A stretch of DNA of 64,000 nucleotides from Elstera sp043721315 (GCA_043721315.1 JAYSQZ010000004.1:39429-103428); one strand, 5' to 3'; numbered from the stretch's first letter, positions 25,490-34,911 are shown. Made by a program: numbers and translations. The notes: a model not told the origin generated them from the letters alone.

Positions 25490-27484
25490 TTACACACGCG
25501 CCTTAACGGCTGCAACTACGGCATCGGCAGTAATGCCAAATTCCGCATAAAGCCGCTCTGCCGGGGCCGAGGCACCGAAGCCCTGCATTCCGATGAAGAG
25601 ACCTGTCTCGCCAGTGAAACGGTCCCAGCCGAACCCGCTGGCGGCTTCAATCGCAATACGCGGGGCGGTGCCGAGCACGCTGGCGCGGTAGGCGGCATCC
25701 TGCTGGGCGAAGAGTTCCCAGGAGGGCATCGAGACGACTGCAACCGGGATTCCGGCAGCGGCCAGCGTTTCCTGGGCCTTAATCGCCAGCGAAACTTCCG
25801 TTCCGGTTGCCAGGATCGTTGCCTTGCGCGTCCCTGCCGCCTCGCTCAGCACATACGCGCCGCGTGCCGACAGGTTTTGCGCGTCCGCATCTTTCCGTAA
25901 AGCCGGAACGGCTTGACGGGAGAGTGCCAGAACCGAAGGGCCGGGCAGGCTAACGGCGAGCGCCCAGGCTTCCAAAGTTTCCACCGCATCGGCGGGGCGG
26001 AAGACCTTCAGGTTCGGAATGCACCGCAGGGCCGCCATATGTTCAACCGGCTGATGCGTCGGCCCATCTTCACCAAGGCCGATGGAATCATGGGTCATCA
26101 CGTAAATGACCTTCTGGTTCATCAACGCCGACAGGCGAATGGCCGGACGGCAATAGTCGGTAAAGACCAGGAAGGTGCCGCCGAACGGAATAATGCCGCC
26201 GTGCAGGGCCATACCGTTCATCGCCGCCGCCATGCCGTGCTCGCGAATACCGTAGTAAATGTACGAGCCGCCGTAGTTTTCAGCCGTAACGGCAGTATCG
26301 GCTTTAATCTTGGTCAGGTTCGAGCCGGTAAGATCGGCGGAGCCACCCAGGAAAGTGGGAACCACAGGGGTTAGCACTTCCAGCGCCTTTTGCGAGGCTT
26401 GGCGGGTTGCAAGGCTTGGCGCGTCGGCCACCAACTGCGCCTTAGCGGCGGCGAAGGTCGCGGCGAAATTGGCCGGAAGCTCCCCACTGATTGCCTGCTC
26501 GAAAGCCGTTCGCTGCGGGGCATCGGCCTTATTCAGCCGCGCGGTCCAGGCTGCGAAAGCCGCTTGGCCCCGGCTTCCGGCAGCGCGCCAGTCGCCCAAA
26601 ATATCCTGCGGAATCTCGAACGGGGCGTGCGGCCAATCGAGGGCAGCCCGCGCCCCCGCAATTTCCTCCGCCCCCAGCGGTGAGCCGTGCGAGCCGGAGG
26701 TTCCGGCCTTCTTCGGTGCGCCATACCCAATCGTGGTGCGGCAGGCGATGAGAACCGGGGTTTCGCTTTTCTTAGCAGCGGTCAATGCGGCATCGACGGC
26801 GGCGGCATCATGCCCATCGCAGCTTAACACGTGCCAGCCTGCGGCCTGGAAGCGCAAGGCTTGGTCTTCCGAGGTCGAGAGGGAGGTGGGGCCGTCAATC
26901 GAAATTCGGTTGTCGTCCCACAACACGATCAAGCGGTTCAGCTTCAGGTGGCCCGCCAGCGAAATCGCTTCCTGGCTAATGCCTTCCATCAAGCAACCAT
27001 CGCCCGCAATCACATAGGTATAATGATCGACCAGATCGGTGCCGTATTTAGCGTTCAGCACGCGCTCCGCAAGCGCAAAGCCGACCGCATTCGCGACGCC
27101 TTGCCCCAAGGGGCCGGTGGTGGTTTCGATGCCTGCGGCATGACCATATTCCGGGTGCCCGGCGGTGCGCGCGCCCCACTGGCGGAAATTCTGGATGTCC
27201 TCCAGCGTCATATCGGCATAACCGGTGAGGTGCAGCAGGCTGTACATCAGCATCGAGCCGTGACCCGCCGACAAAATAAAACGGTCGCGATCCGGCCAGC
27301 CCGGCGTTGCCGCATCGAAGCTAAGGTGCCGGGTGAACAGAATTGTCGCCACATCGGCCATGCCCATCGGCATCCCCGGATGGCCCGATTTGGCCTTTTC
27401 CACCGCATCCATCGACAGCGCGCGAATGGCATTCGCCATCTGCTTCTGGCGCGAAACGTCTAAGGGCGGTAAGCTATTGGTCAT
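25490..27484 (-). CDS. tkt: transketolase
   Basis: A 664-residue thiamine-diphosphate enzyme of the pentose phosphate pathway and Calvin-type sugar exchange. Hallmarks: AKSGHPGMPMGMADVATILF, the TPP motif GDGCLMEGISQEAISLAGHLKLNRLIVLWDDNRISIDG, and the MTHDSIGLGEDGPTHQPVEHMAALRCIPNL segment in the second half. The ATG at 27484 starts the conserved part; the frame is open 30 codons further up. Confidence 0.96.
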   Translation of the reverse strand: MTNSLPPLDVSRQKQMANAIRALSMDAVEKAKSGHPGMPMGMADVATILFTRHLSFDAATPGWPDRDRFILSAGHGSMLMYSLLHLTGYADMTLEDIQNFRQWGARTAGHPEYGHAAGIETTTGPLGQGVANAVGFALAERVLNAKYGTDLVDHYTYVIAGDGCLMEGISQEAISLAGHLKLNRLIVLWDDNRISIDGPTSLSTSEDQALRFQAAGWHVLSCDGHDAAAVDAALTAAKKSETPVLIACRTTIGYGAPKKAGTSGSHGSPLGAEEIAGARAALDWPHAPFEIPQDILGDWRAAGSRGQAAFAAWTARLNKADAPQRTAFEQAISGELPANFAATFAAAKAQLVADAPSLATRQASQKALEVLTPVVPTFLGGSADLTGSNLTKIKADTAVTAENYGGSYIYYGIREHGMAAAMNGMALHGGIIPFGGTFLVFTDYCRPAIRLSALMNQKVIYVMTHDSIGLGEDGPTHQPVEHMAALRCIPNLKVFRPADAVETLEAWALAVSLPGPSVLALSRQAVPALRKDADAQNLSARGAYVLSEAAGTRKATILATGTEVSLAIKAQETLAAAGIPVAVVSMPSWELFAQQDAAYRASVLGTAPRIAIEAASGFGWDRFTGETGLFIGMQGFGASAPAERLYAEFGITADAVVAAVKARV

Positions 27485-27601
27485 GATCGTTTTTCCGTTC
27501 AAGGGAGACGCGGGGCACGGGCGGACGCGGGGTTTTGAGAAAAACCGTAAATCGGCGGGACCATAGCAACCCACGAAAGCGCGTCAATATCCTTGTGGTC
27601 C

Positions 27602-27637
27602 CGCCTGTGACTCCGTTTGTGACTCCGCCTGTGACTC
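27602..27637. repeat. three tandem copies of a 12-bp unit
   Basis: CGCCTGTGACTC, CGTTTGTGACTC, CGCCTGTGACTC follow one another in the divergent gap between tkt and the DUF4164 gene. A spot of slipped-strand expansion or clustered sites for a regulator; no test is possible from the sequence alone. Confidence 0.6.
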
Positions 27638-27695
27638 CGATTGAGCGCGGAACAGGCTTGTTCCGTCAGGGCGAGTAGGTTAGGGAAGAGAGGCT

Positions 27696-27932
27696 ATGAT
27701 GATAACAGATAGTCGATACGCGCAGGCTGTAAACCGGGTGGAAGCCGCATTGGTCCGTCTGGAAGGGGCTATTCAAGCGCGCCCCCCGGTCGATCCTGTC
27801 GAAGTGTCGCGGGTTGCCTCGGCCCTGCGCGCGGCGGAAGAACAGAATACGGCCCTGGTGCTGGCCAATCGCCAAGCCGCCGAGCGGTTGGAGCAGACCA
27901 TCGGTCGGCTTCGCGGCCTGTTGGCAACCTGA
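27696..27932 (+). CDS. DUF4164 small coiled-coil protein
   Basis: A 78-residue, nearly all-helical protein (YAQAVNRVEAALVRLEGAIQARPPVDPVEVSRVASALRAAEEQNTALVLANRQAAERLEQTIGRLRGLL). DUF4164 genes sit beside zapA in many alphaproteobacteria, and the pattern matches. A role with ZapA in division is suggested only by position. A second ATG follows the first at once. GGGAAGAGAGG precedes it. Confidence 0.75.
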   Translation: MMITDSRYAQAVNRVEAALVRLEGAIQARPPVDPVEVSRVASALRAAEEQNTALVLANRQAAERLEQTIGRLRGLLAT

Positions 27933-27933
27933 G

Positions 27934-28275
27934 ATGACCGACGCACGCACCGACGGGGGAAACACTGGGATGCCCGATCTCGATATCGTCGTGAATGGCC
28001 GAACCTACCGCGTTGCCTGCGGGCCGGGGGAAGAAGAACGGTTGCGGGCGCTGGCGGGCGAGGTGGATAGCCGCATCGCGGGTTTGGTTCGCAGCTTCGG
28101 CCAAGTGGGGGAAGCGCAACTTCTTCTGGTTGCAGCCTTGCTGCTTGCCGATGAGCTGGATGAAAACCGGGCATCGCAACAACAGTTACAAGGGCTGGAC
28201 GAGCGGGCCGCCGATGCGCTGCACGCATTGGCCGACAGGATCGAGCAGCTTGCAGGCTCCCTAGAACACGCCTAA
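27934..28275 (+). CDS. zapA: cell division protein ZapA
   Basis: A ZapA-type protein that bundles FtsZ filaments at the division ring. The core DLDIVVNGRTYRVACGPGEEERLRALAGEVDSRIAGLVRSFGQVGEAQLLLVAALLLADELDENR followed by a coiled-coil helix is characteristic. ATG 27934 begins one base after the DUF4164 stop; an in-frame ATG at 27970 has a better spaced GGGGGAA and could be the real start (101 residues). The 6S RNA lies directly after it. Confidence 0.88.
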   Translation: MTDARTDGGNTGMPDLDIVVNGRTYRVACGPGEEERLRALAGEVDSRIAGLVRSFGQVGEAQLLLVAALLLADELDENRASQQQLQGLDERAADALHALADRIEQLAGSLEHA

Positions 28276-28279
28276 GGTC

Positions 28280-28445
28280 AACCTTGGTAGCTGCCTGGTG
28301 CGTCAGGCCAACATATCCCTGGGGCCAATAACCATCCTTCGGGAGCTGTCTCTGTCTGGATCCTGGTCCAGGTACATGGCGCCCACCTGCTTATGCAGGC
28401 CACAGAGGATTCTGTGTCAACGGCCAAGGTGGCTACCACATTCCC
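28280..28445 (+). ncRNA. ssrS: 6S RNA
   Basis: The gap between zapA and the 5-FCL gene is the conserved site of 6S RNA in proteobacteria. The 5' part TGGTAGC (28285-28291) pairs with GCTACCA (28432-28438) to close a long rod, and the middle shows the expected run of short helices and an internal bulge region (around 28320-28400). 6S RNA binds the sigma70 holoenzyme in stationary phase. Ends are approximate. A covariance-model search would settle it. Confidence 0.78.
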
Positions 28446-28464
28446 CAATTTAGTCAACACAACG

Positions 28465-28483
28465 GCTTCCCTTTTGGGGAAGC
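28465..28483 (+). terminator. possible terminator hairpin after 6S RNA
   Basis: GCTTCCC (28465-28471) pairs perfectly with GGGAAGC (28477-28483) across a 5-base loop. The following bases are TAATTGCGCTTTT, only weakly T-rich, so it may be a terminator or a processing hairpin. Confidence 0.4.
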
Positions 28484-28573
28484 TAATTGCGCTTTTCGCA
28501 CGTGCGGTATCTGCCGCGCGTTTACCTAAAATTCTTTTCTTCTCGGCGTGTTTGCATTAAATTCTGATTAAGA

Positions 28574-29278
28574 GTGTTGCTTTCGGGTGTCGGAGTTTGT
28601 GCCGTGGCCTTTTCCCCTTTACCAGCCCATGCCCGTGGTCTTGATCCGGCGACGCTTAACCCAGGGTCGGCGTCTTGGTTTGCGGCCCCGCTGGAAACTC
28701 GCAAAGCCTGGCATCGGCGGCAAGCGCGTGTGCGGCGTAAACTGGCCGCGCGGGCGGAACCCGGCTCGGCCTCAGCGCTTGCGTCTCATCTTGAGAGTTT
28801 TTTGGCCGATTATCCGCCGGGGTGCCTGTCGGGCTATTGGCCGCAGGGGATGGAGTTGGATCCGCGCCCGGCGATGGAACGGCTGTTCGCGCGCGGCTGG
28901 GCGCTCGCCTTGCCGGTCGTTGAGTGTGTGAATAAGCCGCTGCTGTTTCGGCGCTGGTGTCCTAACGATACTCTCGTCCATGCCGTGTTCAGCACGGAGC
29001 CGCGCCCCGATGCGCCCCTGTGCGATCCCGATATTATCCTGGTGCCGCTGTTGGCGTTCGACCGTGCTGGGCAGCGGTTAGGCCAGGGCGGTGGTTTTTA
29101 TGACCGCACGCTGGACGAGCGTCCTCATAGTTTGGCTATCGGCATTGCGTTTTCAGGGCAGGCGTGCCCGGTCGAGCCTGAAGACCCCCTTTCCCTTTTA
29201 CCGATTGGCCCTTATGACAAGCCCCTATCGGTTATCGTGACCGAGCAGGGTTGCCGACATTTCCCGCAAGAGTCTTAA
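28574..29278 (+). CDS. 5-formyltetrahydrofolate cyclo-ligase
   Basis: Converts 5-formyl-THF to 5,10-methenyl-THF with ATP. The family features are the basic N-terminal helix (WHRRQARVRRKLAARA), GYWPQGMELDPRPAM, the central ALPVVECVNKPLLFRRW, and the signature LVPLLAFDRAGQRLGQGGGFYDRTL. It is placed after 6S RNA as in E. coli (ygfA). The GTG at 28574 gives 234 residues, about 40 more than usual at the N-terminus, so the true start may be later; no clear Shine-Dalgarno decides it. Confidence 0.87.
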   Translation: MLLSGVGVCAVAFSPLPAHARGLDPATLNPGSASWFAAPLETRKAWHRRQARVRRKLAARAEPGSASALASHLESFLADYPPGCLSGYWPQGMELDPRPAMERLFARGWALALPVVECVNKPLLFRRWCPNDTLVHAVFSTEPRPDAPLCDPDIILVPLLAFDRAGQRLGQGGGFYDRTLDERPHSLAIGIAFSGQACPVEPEDPLSLLPIGPYDKPLSVIVTEQGCRHFPQES

Positions 29279-29319
29279 GGAAGCCTCGCGCGGGGTCTCG
29301 GCTGAGGAGGCTTAAGCCG

Positions 29320-30117
29320 ATGCGCGTGTTGTTCTTTGGCGATATTGTGGGGCGGTCAGGCCGCGATGCGCTGCAAAAGCATTTGCCGGGCCTAAAGACC
29401 GAGCTTGCGCCCGATTTCATCGTCGTGAATGCCGAAAATGCCGCCGGCGGCTTCGGGCTGACGTTGGAGATTGCGAACGATTTGTTCGCGGCGGGTATCG
29501 ACTGCCTCACCTTGGGTAATCACTCCTGGGATCAACGTACGCTGCTGACGCAAATCGACGCCGAAGGCCGCATTATCCGCCCTATCAACTATCCGCCGGG
29601 AACGCCAGGGCGCGGGGCGGGCCTCTACACCAAGGGCGGTAAGAAGTTGCTGGTGGTGAACGTGATGGGCCGGCTGTTCATGGACCCGCTCGATGATCCT
29701 TTTCGCACCGTCGATGCTGAGCTATCGAAATACCGGCTAGGTGCCAGCGTTGACGGCATTCTGATCGACGTTCACGCCGAAGCGAGTTCCGAGAAAATGG
29801 CGTTGGGGCATTATCTCGATGGGCGCGTGTCCTTCGTCGTCGGCACGCACACCCACGTTCCCAGCGCCGATGGGCGGCTGCTGCCAAAAGGCACGGCCTA
29901 TCAGACCGACGCGGGCATGTGCGGTGATTACAACAGCGTTATCGGTATGAAAACCGAGCCTGCGGTAGCGCGCTTCGTCCGCAAACTTCCCGGCGACCGC
30001 CTGACGCCAGCAGAGGGCGAGGGGACGATCTGCGGGGCGCTGGTGACGTTGGGGCCGAACGGTCTGGCCGAGGCGATCCGCCCGGTGCGGCGCGGGCCGG
30101 GGGTGTTGGAGGCGTAG
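29320..30117 (+). CDS. YmdB-type metallophosphoesterase
   Basis: A 265-residue member of the TIGR00282 calcineurin-like phosphoesterases. Metal ligands are visible in RVLFFGDIVGRSGRDAL, NAENAAGGFG, LGNHSWDQR, DVHAEASSEK and VGTHTHVPSADGRLLPKGTAYQTDAGMCG. In Bacillus the relative hydrolyses 2',3'-cAMP. The ATG at 29320, with GAGGAGG ahead, begins at the first strand; the open frame upstream overlaps the cyclo-ligase gene and is unlikely. Confidence 0.9.
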   Translation: MRVLFFGDIVGRSGRDALQKHLPGLKTELAPDFIVVNAENAAGGFGLTLEIANDLFAAGIDCLTLGNHSWDQRTLLTQIDAEGRIIRPINYPPGTPGRGAGLYTKGGKKLLVVNVMGRLFMDPLDDPFRTVDAELSKYRLGASVDGILIDVHAEASSEKMALGHYLDGRVSFVVGTHTHVPSADGRLLPKGTAYQTDAGMCGDYNSVIGMKTEPAVARFVRKLPGDRLTPAEGEGTICGALVTLGPNGLAEAIRPVRRGPGVLEA

Positions 30118-30171
30118 GGAGCGGCGAGTTGAAAAGATTGCCTTGCTGTAGCCTATGGATTACAGTTTTGT

Positions 30172-30480
30172 ATGCTTAAGGTTCTTGCCACTGAAGCCTT
30201 TGATGATTGGTTCGAGCGCTTGAGCGATCAACGAGCGAAGGCGCGCGTTTTGGCGCGAACGCGCCGGATAGCTCTGGGTAATCTTGGAGATTGGAAATCT
30301 GTCGGCGCGCGCGTCGGGGAACTACGGATCGATTACGGGCCGGGGTATCGGCTCTATTTCACCCGGCGCGGAATGGACATCATCATTCTCTTAGCGGGGG
30401 GCGATAAATCCTCCCAGGCTAGAGATATTCAGATGGCAGTCGAGACGGCGCAGAACCTACCTGCGGAGGATCTATCATGA
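30172..30480 (+). CDS. HigB/RelE-type toxin
   Basis: A 102-residue RelE-superfamily protein of the phage-derived Gp49-like/HigB type: FDDWFERLSDQRAKARVLARTRRIALGNLGDWKSVGARVGELRIDYGPGYRLYFTRRG, then IILLAGGDKSSQARDIQMA. Such toxins cleave mRNA on the ribosome. An imperfect palindrome CTGTA-N10-TACAG at 30146-30165, just before the start, is a possible operator. The gene overlaps its antitoxin by four bases, toxin first as in Hig systems. Confidence 0.88.
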   Translation: MLKVLATEAFDDWFERLSDQRAKARVLARTRRIALGNLGDWKSVGARVGELRIDYGPGYRLYFTRRGMDIIILLAGGDKSSQARDIQMAVETAQNLPAEDLS

Positions 30481-30779
30481 CGCTGAAATTAACGCCTTGG
30501 GATGTGACCCATCATCTCGACACGGATGAGGCCATGGCTCTTTATCTCGATGCGTGTCTGGAGGAAGACCCAGGCGATGGAAGCCTCGTGCGCGCTGCTT
30601 TGAACGATATTGCCCGCGCTAAAGGCATGACCCATATCGCCCGCGAAACCGGCATTAGCCGCGAGGGGCTGTATCGGGCGCTCTCTCCTGACGGGAATCC
30701 CGAGTTTACGACTGTGCTTAAAGTTATCCGGGGATTAGGGCTGAAACTACATGCGTCTGCAACACCACCGACGCTCTAA
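30477..30779 (+). CDS. HigA-type helix-turn-helix antitoxin
   Basis: A 100-residue addiction-module antidote. The N-terminal part (LTPWDVTHHLDTDEAMALYLDACLEEDPGDGSLVRAALNDIARAKG) and the HTH MTHIARETGISREGLYRALSPDGNPEFTTVLKVIRGLGLKLHA are typical of the family paired with the preceding toxin type. It should neutralise the toxin and repress the operon. Confidence 0.9.
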   Translation: MTLKLTPWDVTHHLDTDEAMALYLDACLEEDPGDGSLVRAALNDIARAKGMTHIARETGISREGLYRALSPDGNPEFTTVLKVIRGLGLKLHASATPPTL

Positions 30780-30784
30780 TCAGC

Positions 30785-32602
30785 CTACTCCCAAACACTC
30801 CGGCGCGCGCGGGGGCGGGACTGGGCGGGATCCCATTGGTCGGGGATGGGGGAGTAGGCCGGGCGCTTAAAAATCCGTCCGTTGGGTTTGTAGAAGAGAA
30901 ATCCCTGACCGTGGGTAACGCCGAGCGACGTGAGAATAACGGCTTGCGCCTCCGTCTCGATCATTTCAGCGGTGGTTTCAATCCCAAGCTCTTTACACAG
31001 CGACAGAATAGCGCGCACGAACATCCGGTCGCGGTCATTACTCTGAATATTTTTCACATAAACACCATCGAGCTTAACCACATCGACCTTAAAAGCGCGC
31101 AAATAATGTAGGGCTGCGGCCCCGGCCCCAAAATCATCAATGCACACGCGATATTCAAGTGCCCGCAGTCGGTCGATAATTCTACTGGCTCGCTCCAAAT
31201 CATTAATCGCGGCAGATTCCGTGACTTCAATCAGCAGGCGGCGGCGCAGTTTTGGGTAGCGGCGCAGAAGCTCTTCAAAGTCATTCACAAAAAGTTCGGA
31301 TTCGAGCGAGCCACCGGAGATATTCACCGCCACGTCATAGGCTTCCGGCTCGGCATCCAACTGCTTCAGCACTTGGCGGCAGATGGACATATCAAGCTCC
31401 GTCACCATACCCAGTTGTTCGGCAAAAGTGACCGTTTCAAACGGGGAGGAGCCGTCCGGCAGGCGCGACAGGGCCTCTTGATGGTGAATGCGGCGGGTTT
31501 TCAGATCGACAATTGGGTGAAACACGAGGCTAAACCCGTTTGCGGCCAAAGTATCGCGGATAGAAGTCACGCGCGCCACGGTATCCTTCATCAAAGCCCC
31601 TAGGCTTTCATTAAGATTGGTGACGGTAAAATCCCCGCTTTGATTTTCCGTAAACTTGGTAACGGCATAAATTAGCGCCCGGCTGGCATCGACGACGTTA
31701 ATATTGGTAATATCTATTTTTAGCTCGCTGGCGGTAACTTCAACGCCTGCCCCATCGGGATCAAGCTGCTTTGCCAGGGCTTCCACCTGGGCCTTAATAT
31801 CGCGCGGGTCCACGCTGGCTTCGTGCAGAACCCCATATTTATCCTCGCTGAGGCGCACCGCGCTGTCGCCGCCTTGGCTTTGGCTGGACAGCAACGCCCC
31901 TAGGGCGCGCTGAAAGGCGGCCTGTTCGGTCGCGTCAAGCCGCGCACCAAGGTCCGAAACGCCTTGCAAATCCACCATCGTTAGGCGCAAGGGTTCTTGC
32001 TCAGGGTGCTCTTTGGCGTATTTCAGGCGACGGGTAGCGATTTCGGTGAAGGCATCTTGGGTCAGCAGCCCAGTCGAGCGGTCCCGCTGGTTTTGGCCTT
32101 CCTCCAGCCGCTCCAGCGCGCGGGGTAGCCCCTCTTCGTTCACCTCGGTGCGGTTGGCGAAGGAGAGATAGAAGCGATCTTGGCGTTCGGGGAGCGGAAA
32201 ACCCGCAACGCTACCCGCTGCCAGCCGATTTCCCTTCAGTTTCAAGAACAAAGCCTGGGGCCGTAAGCGCAATCCGCTGGACAGTGCCATCTTGATGTCT
32301 TTGATAAGCGGGCGGCTGGTTTCGGCCAATAAATTGACGAGAGGAAGGCCGATAAGATCGTCTGTCCCCATACCTGTCAAAGAATAACTTGCGCCAAAAC
32401 AATAGGTAATTGTAGCACTGGCATCAACTTCGAGCAAAAGTTCGGCGCGGGAAAAAGAAAACGCCAACAATCGTGCCCGATCTTCGCGTAAGCGGATCAG
32501 TTTATTGTCGGAAATACTCGCCGGGCGCGGCAATGCAACCTCCGCCAGAGCGGGCGTCGTTACTCTAGGGCTTGAGCGTGCAGGGGTAACGCCAGACTTC
32601 AC
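30785..32602 (-). CDS. EAL-domain cyclic-di-GMP phosphodiesterase with PAS-like and degenerate GGDEF parts
   Basis: A 605-residue cytoplasmic protein. Residues about 35-150 look like a PAS-type sensor (FSFSRAELLLEVDASATITYCFGASYSLTGM). The next part (about 165-330) is a diguanylate-cyclase fold without a GGDEF motif, so probably inactive. The EAL domain keeps the key residues: EALSRL, VNIS, EVTES, DDFGAGAAALHYL, VKLDG and an EMIET equivalent of the usual EGVE. It should hydrolyse c-di-GMP. The GTG start is preceded by GGGG. The end is rich in Arg/Pro. Confidence 0.87.
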   Translation of the reverse strand: MKSGVTPARSSPRVTTPALAEVALPRPASISDNKLIRLREDRARLLAFSFSRAELLLEVDASATITYCFGASYSLTGMGTDDLIGLPLVNLLAETSRPLIKDIKMALSSGLRLRPQALFLKLKGNRLAAGSVAGFPLPERQDRFYLSFANRTEVNEEGLPRALERLEEGQNQRDRSTGLLTQDAFTEIATRRLKYAKEHPEQEPLRLTMVDLQGVSDLGARLDATEQAAFQRALGALLSSQSQGGDSAVRLSEDKYGVLHEASVDPRDIKAQVEALAKQLDPDGAGVEVTASELKIDITNINVVDASRALIYAVTKFTENQSGDFTVTNLNESLGALMKDTVARVTSIRDTLAANGFSLVFHPIVDLKTRRIHHQEALSRLPDGSSPFETVTFAEQLGMVTELDMSICRQVLKQLDAEPEAYDVAVNISGGSLESELFVNDFEELLRRYPKLRRRLLIEVTESAAINDLERASRIIDRLRALEYRVCIDDFGAGAAALHYLRAFKVDVVKLDGVYVKNIQSNDRDRMFVRAILSLCKELGIETTAEMIETEAQAVILTSLGVTHGQGFLFYKPNGRIFKRPAYSPIPDQWDPAQSRPRARRSVWE

Positions 32603-32768
32603 GAAGCCCCATCCATAAAGCAGAGAAAATCACTATAAGAGAGTAACCTGTCCGAAACGGTGCGGCAAGAGTTCAAAGCAATTTAAGCATAAATTCCACA
32701 TTAAGGTTTTATTAACAGTAAAGCCCTCAAATCCCCTAAGAAAGTTCTAACGTGCGAATAAATATACC

Positions 32769-34610
32769 CTAAACTCGCATCTGCACTAGGGTTTCAGCTT
32801 TCATTTCTAGCTCTAGCCAACGATCTTCTGAATTAGCAAGCTCTGCACGCAGGGCTTCTAGCTTTGCAGAGGCTTCAGCGAAACCTTTAGGGTCTTTTGT
32901 GTAAAAAGACGCATCGGTTAATTTTTGCTCCAACTTGGCGAGAGCTTGAGTGGTCGTTTCAATTTGTGCCGGCAGTTGGTCGCGCTCGCGCTGGTCTTTG
33001 TAAGACAGTTTAGTGGCGGGAGCTTTCGGTCCAGCAGAAGCGGCTTTTGCAGCGGCTTTGGCCGCAGTTTTCTCCACAGGCGCGTCGGGGCGCTGGGCCA
33101 GCCAGTCCGTATAGCCCCCTGCATAAGCGCGCACGTCGCCGTCGCTATCAAAGGCGACCGTGGCTGTGACCGTGCGATCGAGAAAATCGCGGTCATGGCT
33201 CACCAGCACCACTGTGCCGGGATAATCGGCCAGCACTTCTTCCAGCAGATCCAAGGTTTCGAGGTCGAGATCGTTGGTCGGCTCGTCGAGCACTAACAGA
33301 TTGGCGGGGCGCAGGAAGAGTTTCGCCAATAGCAAACGGTTCTTCTCGCCCCCCGAAAGGCTGCGGATGGGGCTATGGGCCTGTTCGGGGGCGAACAGAA
33401 AATCTTGCAAATAGCCCACCACATGCTTCGGGCGACCGTTAAGGATCACTTGATCGCCGCCGCCGTCGCACAGGATTTTCCAGGGCGTATCGTCCGGGTC
33501 CAACTGCTCCCGTTTTTGATCGAAATAGACCGGCTCGATGCCAAAACCGATGCGGATTTTGCCGCTGGTGGGGCGGAGTTGCCCGAGTAGAATTTTCAGC
33601 AGGGTCGTTTTGCCCGCACCGTTTGGGCCGATTAGGCCGACGCGCGCGCCGCGCACGAGGCGAAAACTGAAATCAGGGATGAGCACCCGCACCCTATTGC
33701 TACCGTCGGCTTGGGGCTGGTCGATTTCGTAGCGCACATGTTCGGCTTCCACCACCATCGTGCCGCCGCTGTCGGTGGCGGCAATATCGGCCTTAACCGT
33801 GCCTGCAATCTTGAGCCGCTCGCCCATTTTCTCCCGAAGCTCGTAGAGCGCGCGCACACGGCCCATGTTACGGCGGCGGCGGGCGGAAATGCCTTCACGC
33901 AGCCAGCGCATTTCTTCCTTCAGCTTGGCGGCGTCTTTGCGGGCCTGCTGCTCTTCGGCGGCAACCACCTGTTCCGACCAGTCCTCGAACGCCTCATAGC
34001 CCTTATCGAGCCGCCGCACGAACCCCCGGTCCAGCCACAGGGTACGACGGGCGACGGCTTTTAGAAAGGCGCGGTCATGGCTGATGACCAGCAGCGCGCC
34101 GCGAAACGCCGCAAGCTCCGCTTCGAGCCACGCAATCGTCGGCAGATCGAGATGGTTCGTCGGCTCATCCAGCAGCAGAATATCGGGGCGGGAGACCAGC
34201 GCCCGCGCCATATCCGCCCGCCGCGCTTCCCCGCCGGAAAGCTCTTCAACCCGCTTGGCCGCGTCGAGGGTGAGGGCGGCCAGCACGGCTTCCACAGTGG
34301 CCGGACCTTCGGGGCCAGCATCGGGGGGCAGGCCCGCCAGCGCATAATCGCCCACGGTTTTGGCTGTGCCGAAATCCGGGTCTTGACGCAGATAGGCAAG
34401 GCGGGTGCCGGGCTGTAGAAATCGCTCCCCCGCATCGAGATCGACCTCCCCCGCCAGCACTTTGAGCAGCGTTGATTTGCCGGAACCGTTGCGGCCCACC
34501 AAGCAGGCGCGCTCGCCCGGCGTGATCGCCAGATCTATTTCATTAAAAATCGGTTTTGCGCCGAAGGTAACGGTCGCGGCGCGTAAGGCCAGCAGGGGGG
34601 GAGAAGCCAT
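32769..34610 (-). CDS. ABC-F family ATPase (Uup-like)
   Basis: A 613-residue soluble protein with two ATP-binding cassettes and no membrane domain. Walker A motifs are GRNGSGKST and GPNGAGKTT; signatures LSGGEARRADMARAL and LSGGEKNRLLLAKLF; both Walker B segments are followed by DEPTNHLD or DEPTNDLD. The C-terminal 80 residues form a Lys/Ala-rich linker and a coiled coil (DQRERDQLPAQIETTTQALAKLEQKL), as in Uup. Such proteins act on ribosomes or on DNA junction stability. Confidence 0.93.
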   Translation of the reverse strand: MASPPLLALRAATVTFGAKPIFNEIDLAITPGERACLVGRNGSGKSTLLKVLAGEVDLDAGERFLQPGTRLAYLRQDPDFGTAKTVGDYALAGLPPDAGPEGPATVEAVLAALTLDAAKRVEELSGGEARRADMARALVSRPDILLLDEPTNHLDLPTIAWLEAELAAFRGALLVISHDRAFLKAVARRTLWLDRGFVRRLDKGYEAFEDWSEQVVAAEEQQARKDAAKLKEEMRWLREGISARRRRNMGRVRALYELREKMGERLKIAGTVKADIAATDSGGTMVVEAEHVRYEIDQPQADGSNRVRVLIPDFSFRLVRGARVGLIGPNGAGKTTLLKILLGQLRPTSGKIRIGFGIEPVYFDQKREQLDPDDTPWKILCDGGGDQVILNGRPKHVVGYLQDFLFAPEQAHSPIRSLSGGEKNRLLLAKLFLRPANLLVLDEPTNDLDLETLDLLEEVLADYPGTVVLVSHDRDFLDRTVTATVAFDSDGDVRAYAGGYTDWLAQRPDAPVEKTAAKAAAKAASAGPKAPATKLSYKDQRERDQLPAQIETTTQALAKLEQKLTDASFYTKDPKGFAEASAKLEALRAELANSEDRWLELEMKAETLVQMRV

Positions 34611-34662
34611 AGAGCGGGATGTAACCGTGGCGCGGGCTTAGGTCAAGGTTGCAGCGCAATCT

Positions 34663-34911
34663 TCACGCATCGTGAACGCGGTTCAGCAGCAAAAACACGC
34701 GGATAGCGGAAGAAAGATTACCGGAGCGGCCCGCGTCGATTTCGGCAATCAGCGCGTTCATGCTCAATCGGCGCGCGGTGGCGACCCGGCGCAATTCGGC
34801 CCAGAAAGCATCCTCCAACGATACGCTGGTGCGATGCCCGGCAACGACGACCGAGCGTTTGACCAGCCGCGCCGGATCGGTCGCGGCCTGCGGTTGTTGC
34901 GCGACCGTCAT
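34663..34911 (-). CDS. ribbon-helix-helix domain protein (RHH_4 type)
   Basis: An 82-residue protein with KRSVVVAGHRTSVSLEDAFWAELRRVATARRLSMNALIAEIDAGRSGNLSSAIRVFLL, the pattern of the alphaproteobacterial RHH_4 family. It probably binds DNA as a dimer. Its ATG overlaps the stop of the Spy-like gene by four bases, making it the last gene of the ECF sigma operon. Confidence 0.82.
   Translation of the reverse strand: MTVAQQPQAATDPARLVKRSVVVAGHRTSVSLEDAFWAELRRVATARRLSMNALIAEIDAGRSGNLSSAIRVFLLLNRVHDA

Noticed and set aside
27602..27637. CRISPR-like repeats
   Set aside because: Units are 12 bp and contiguous with no spacers; no cas genes in the window.
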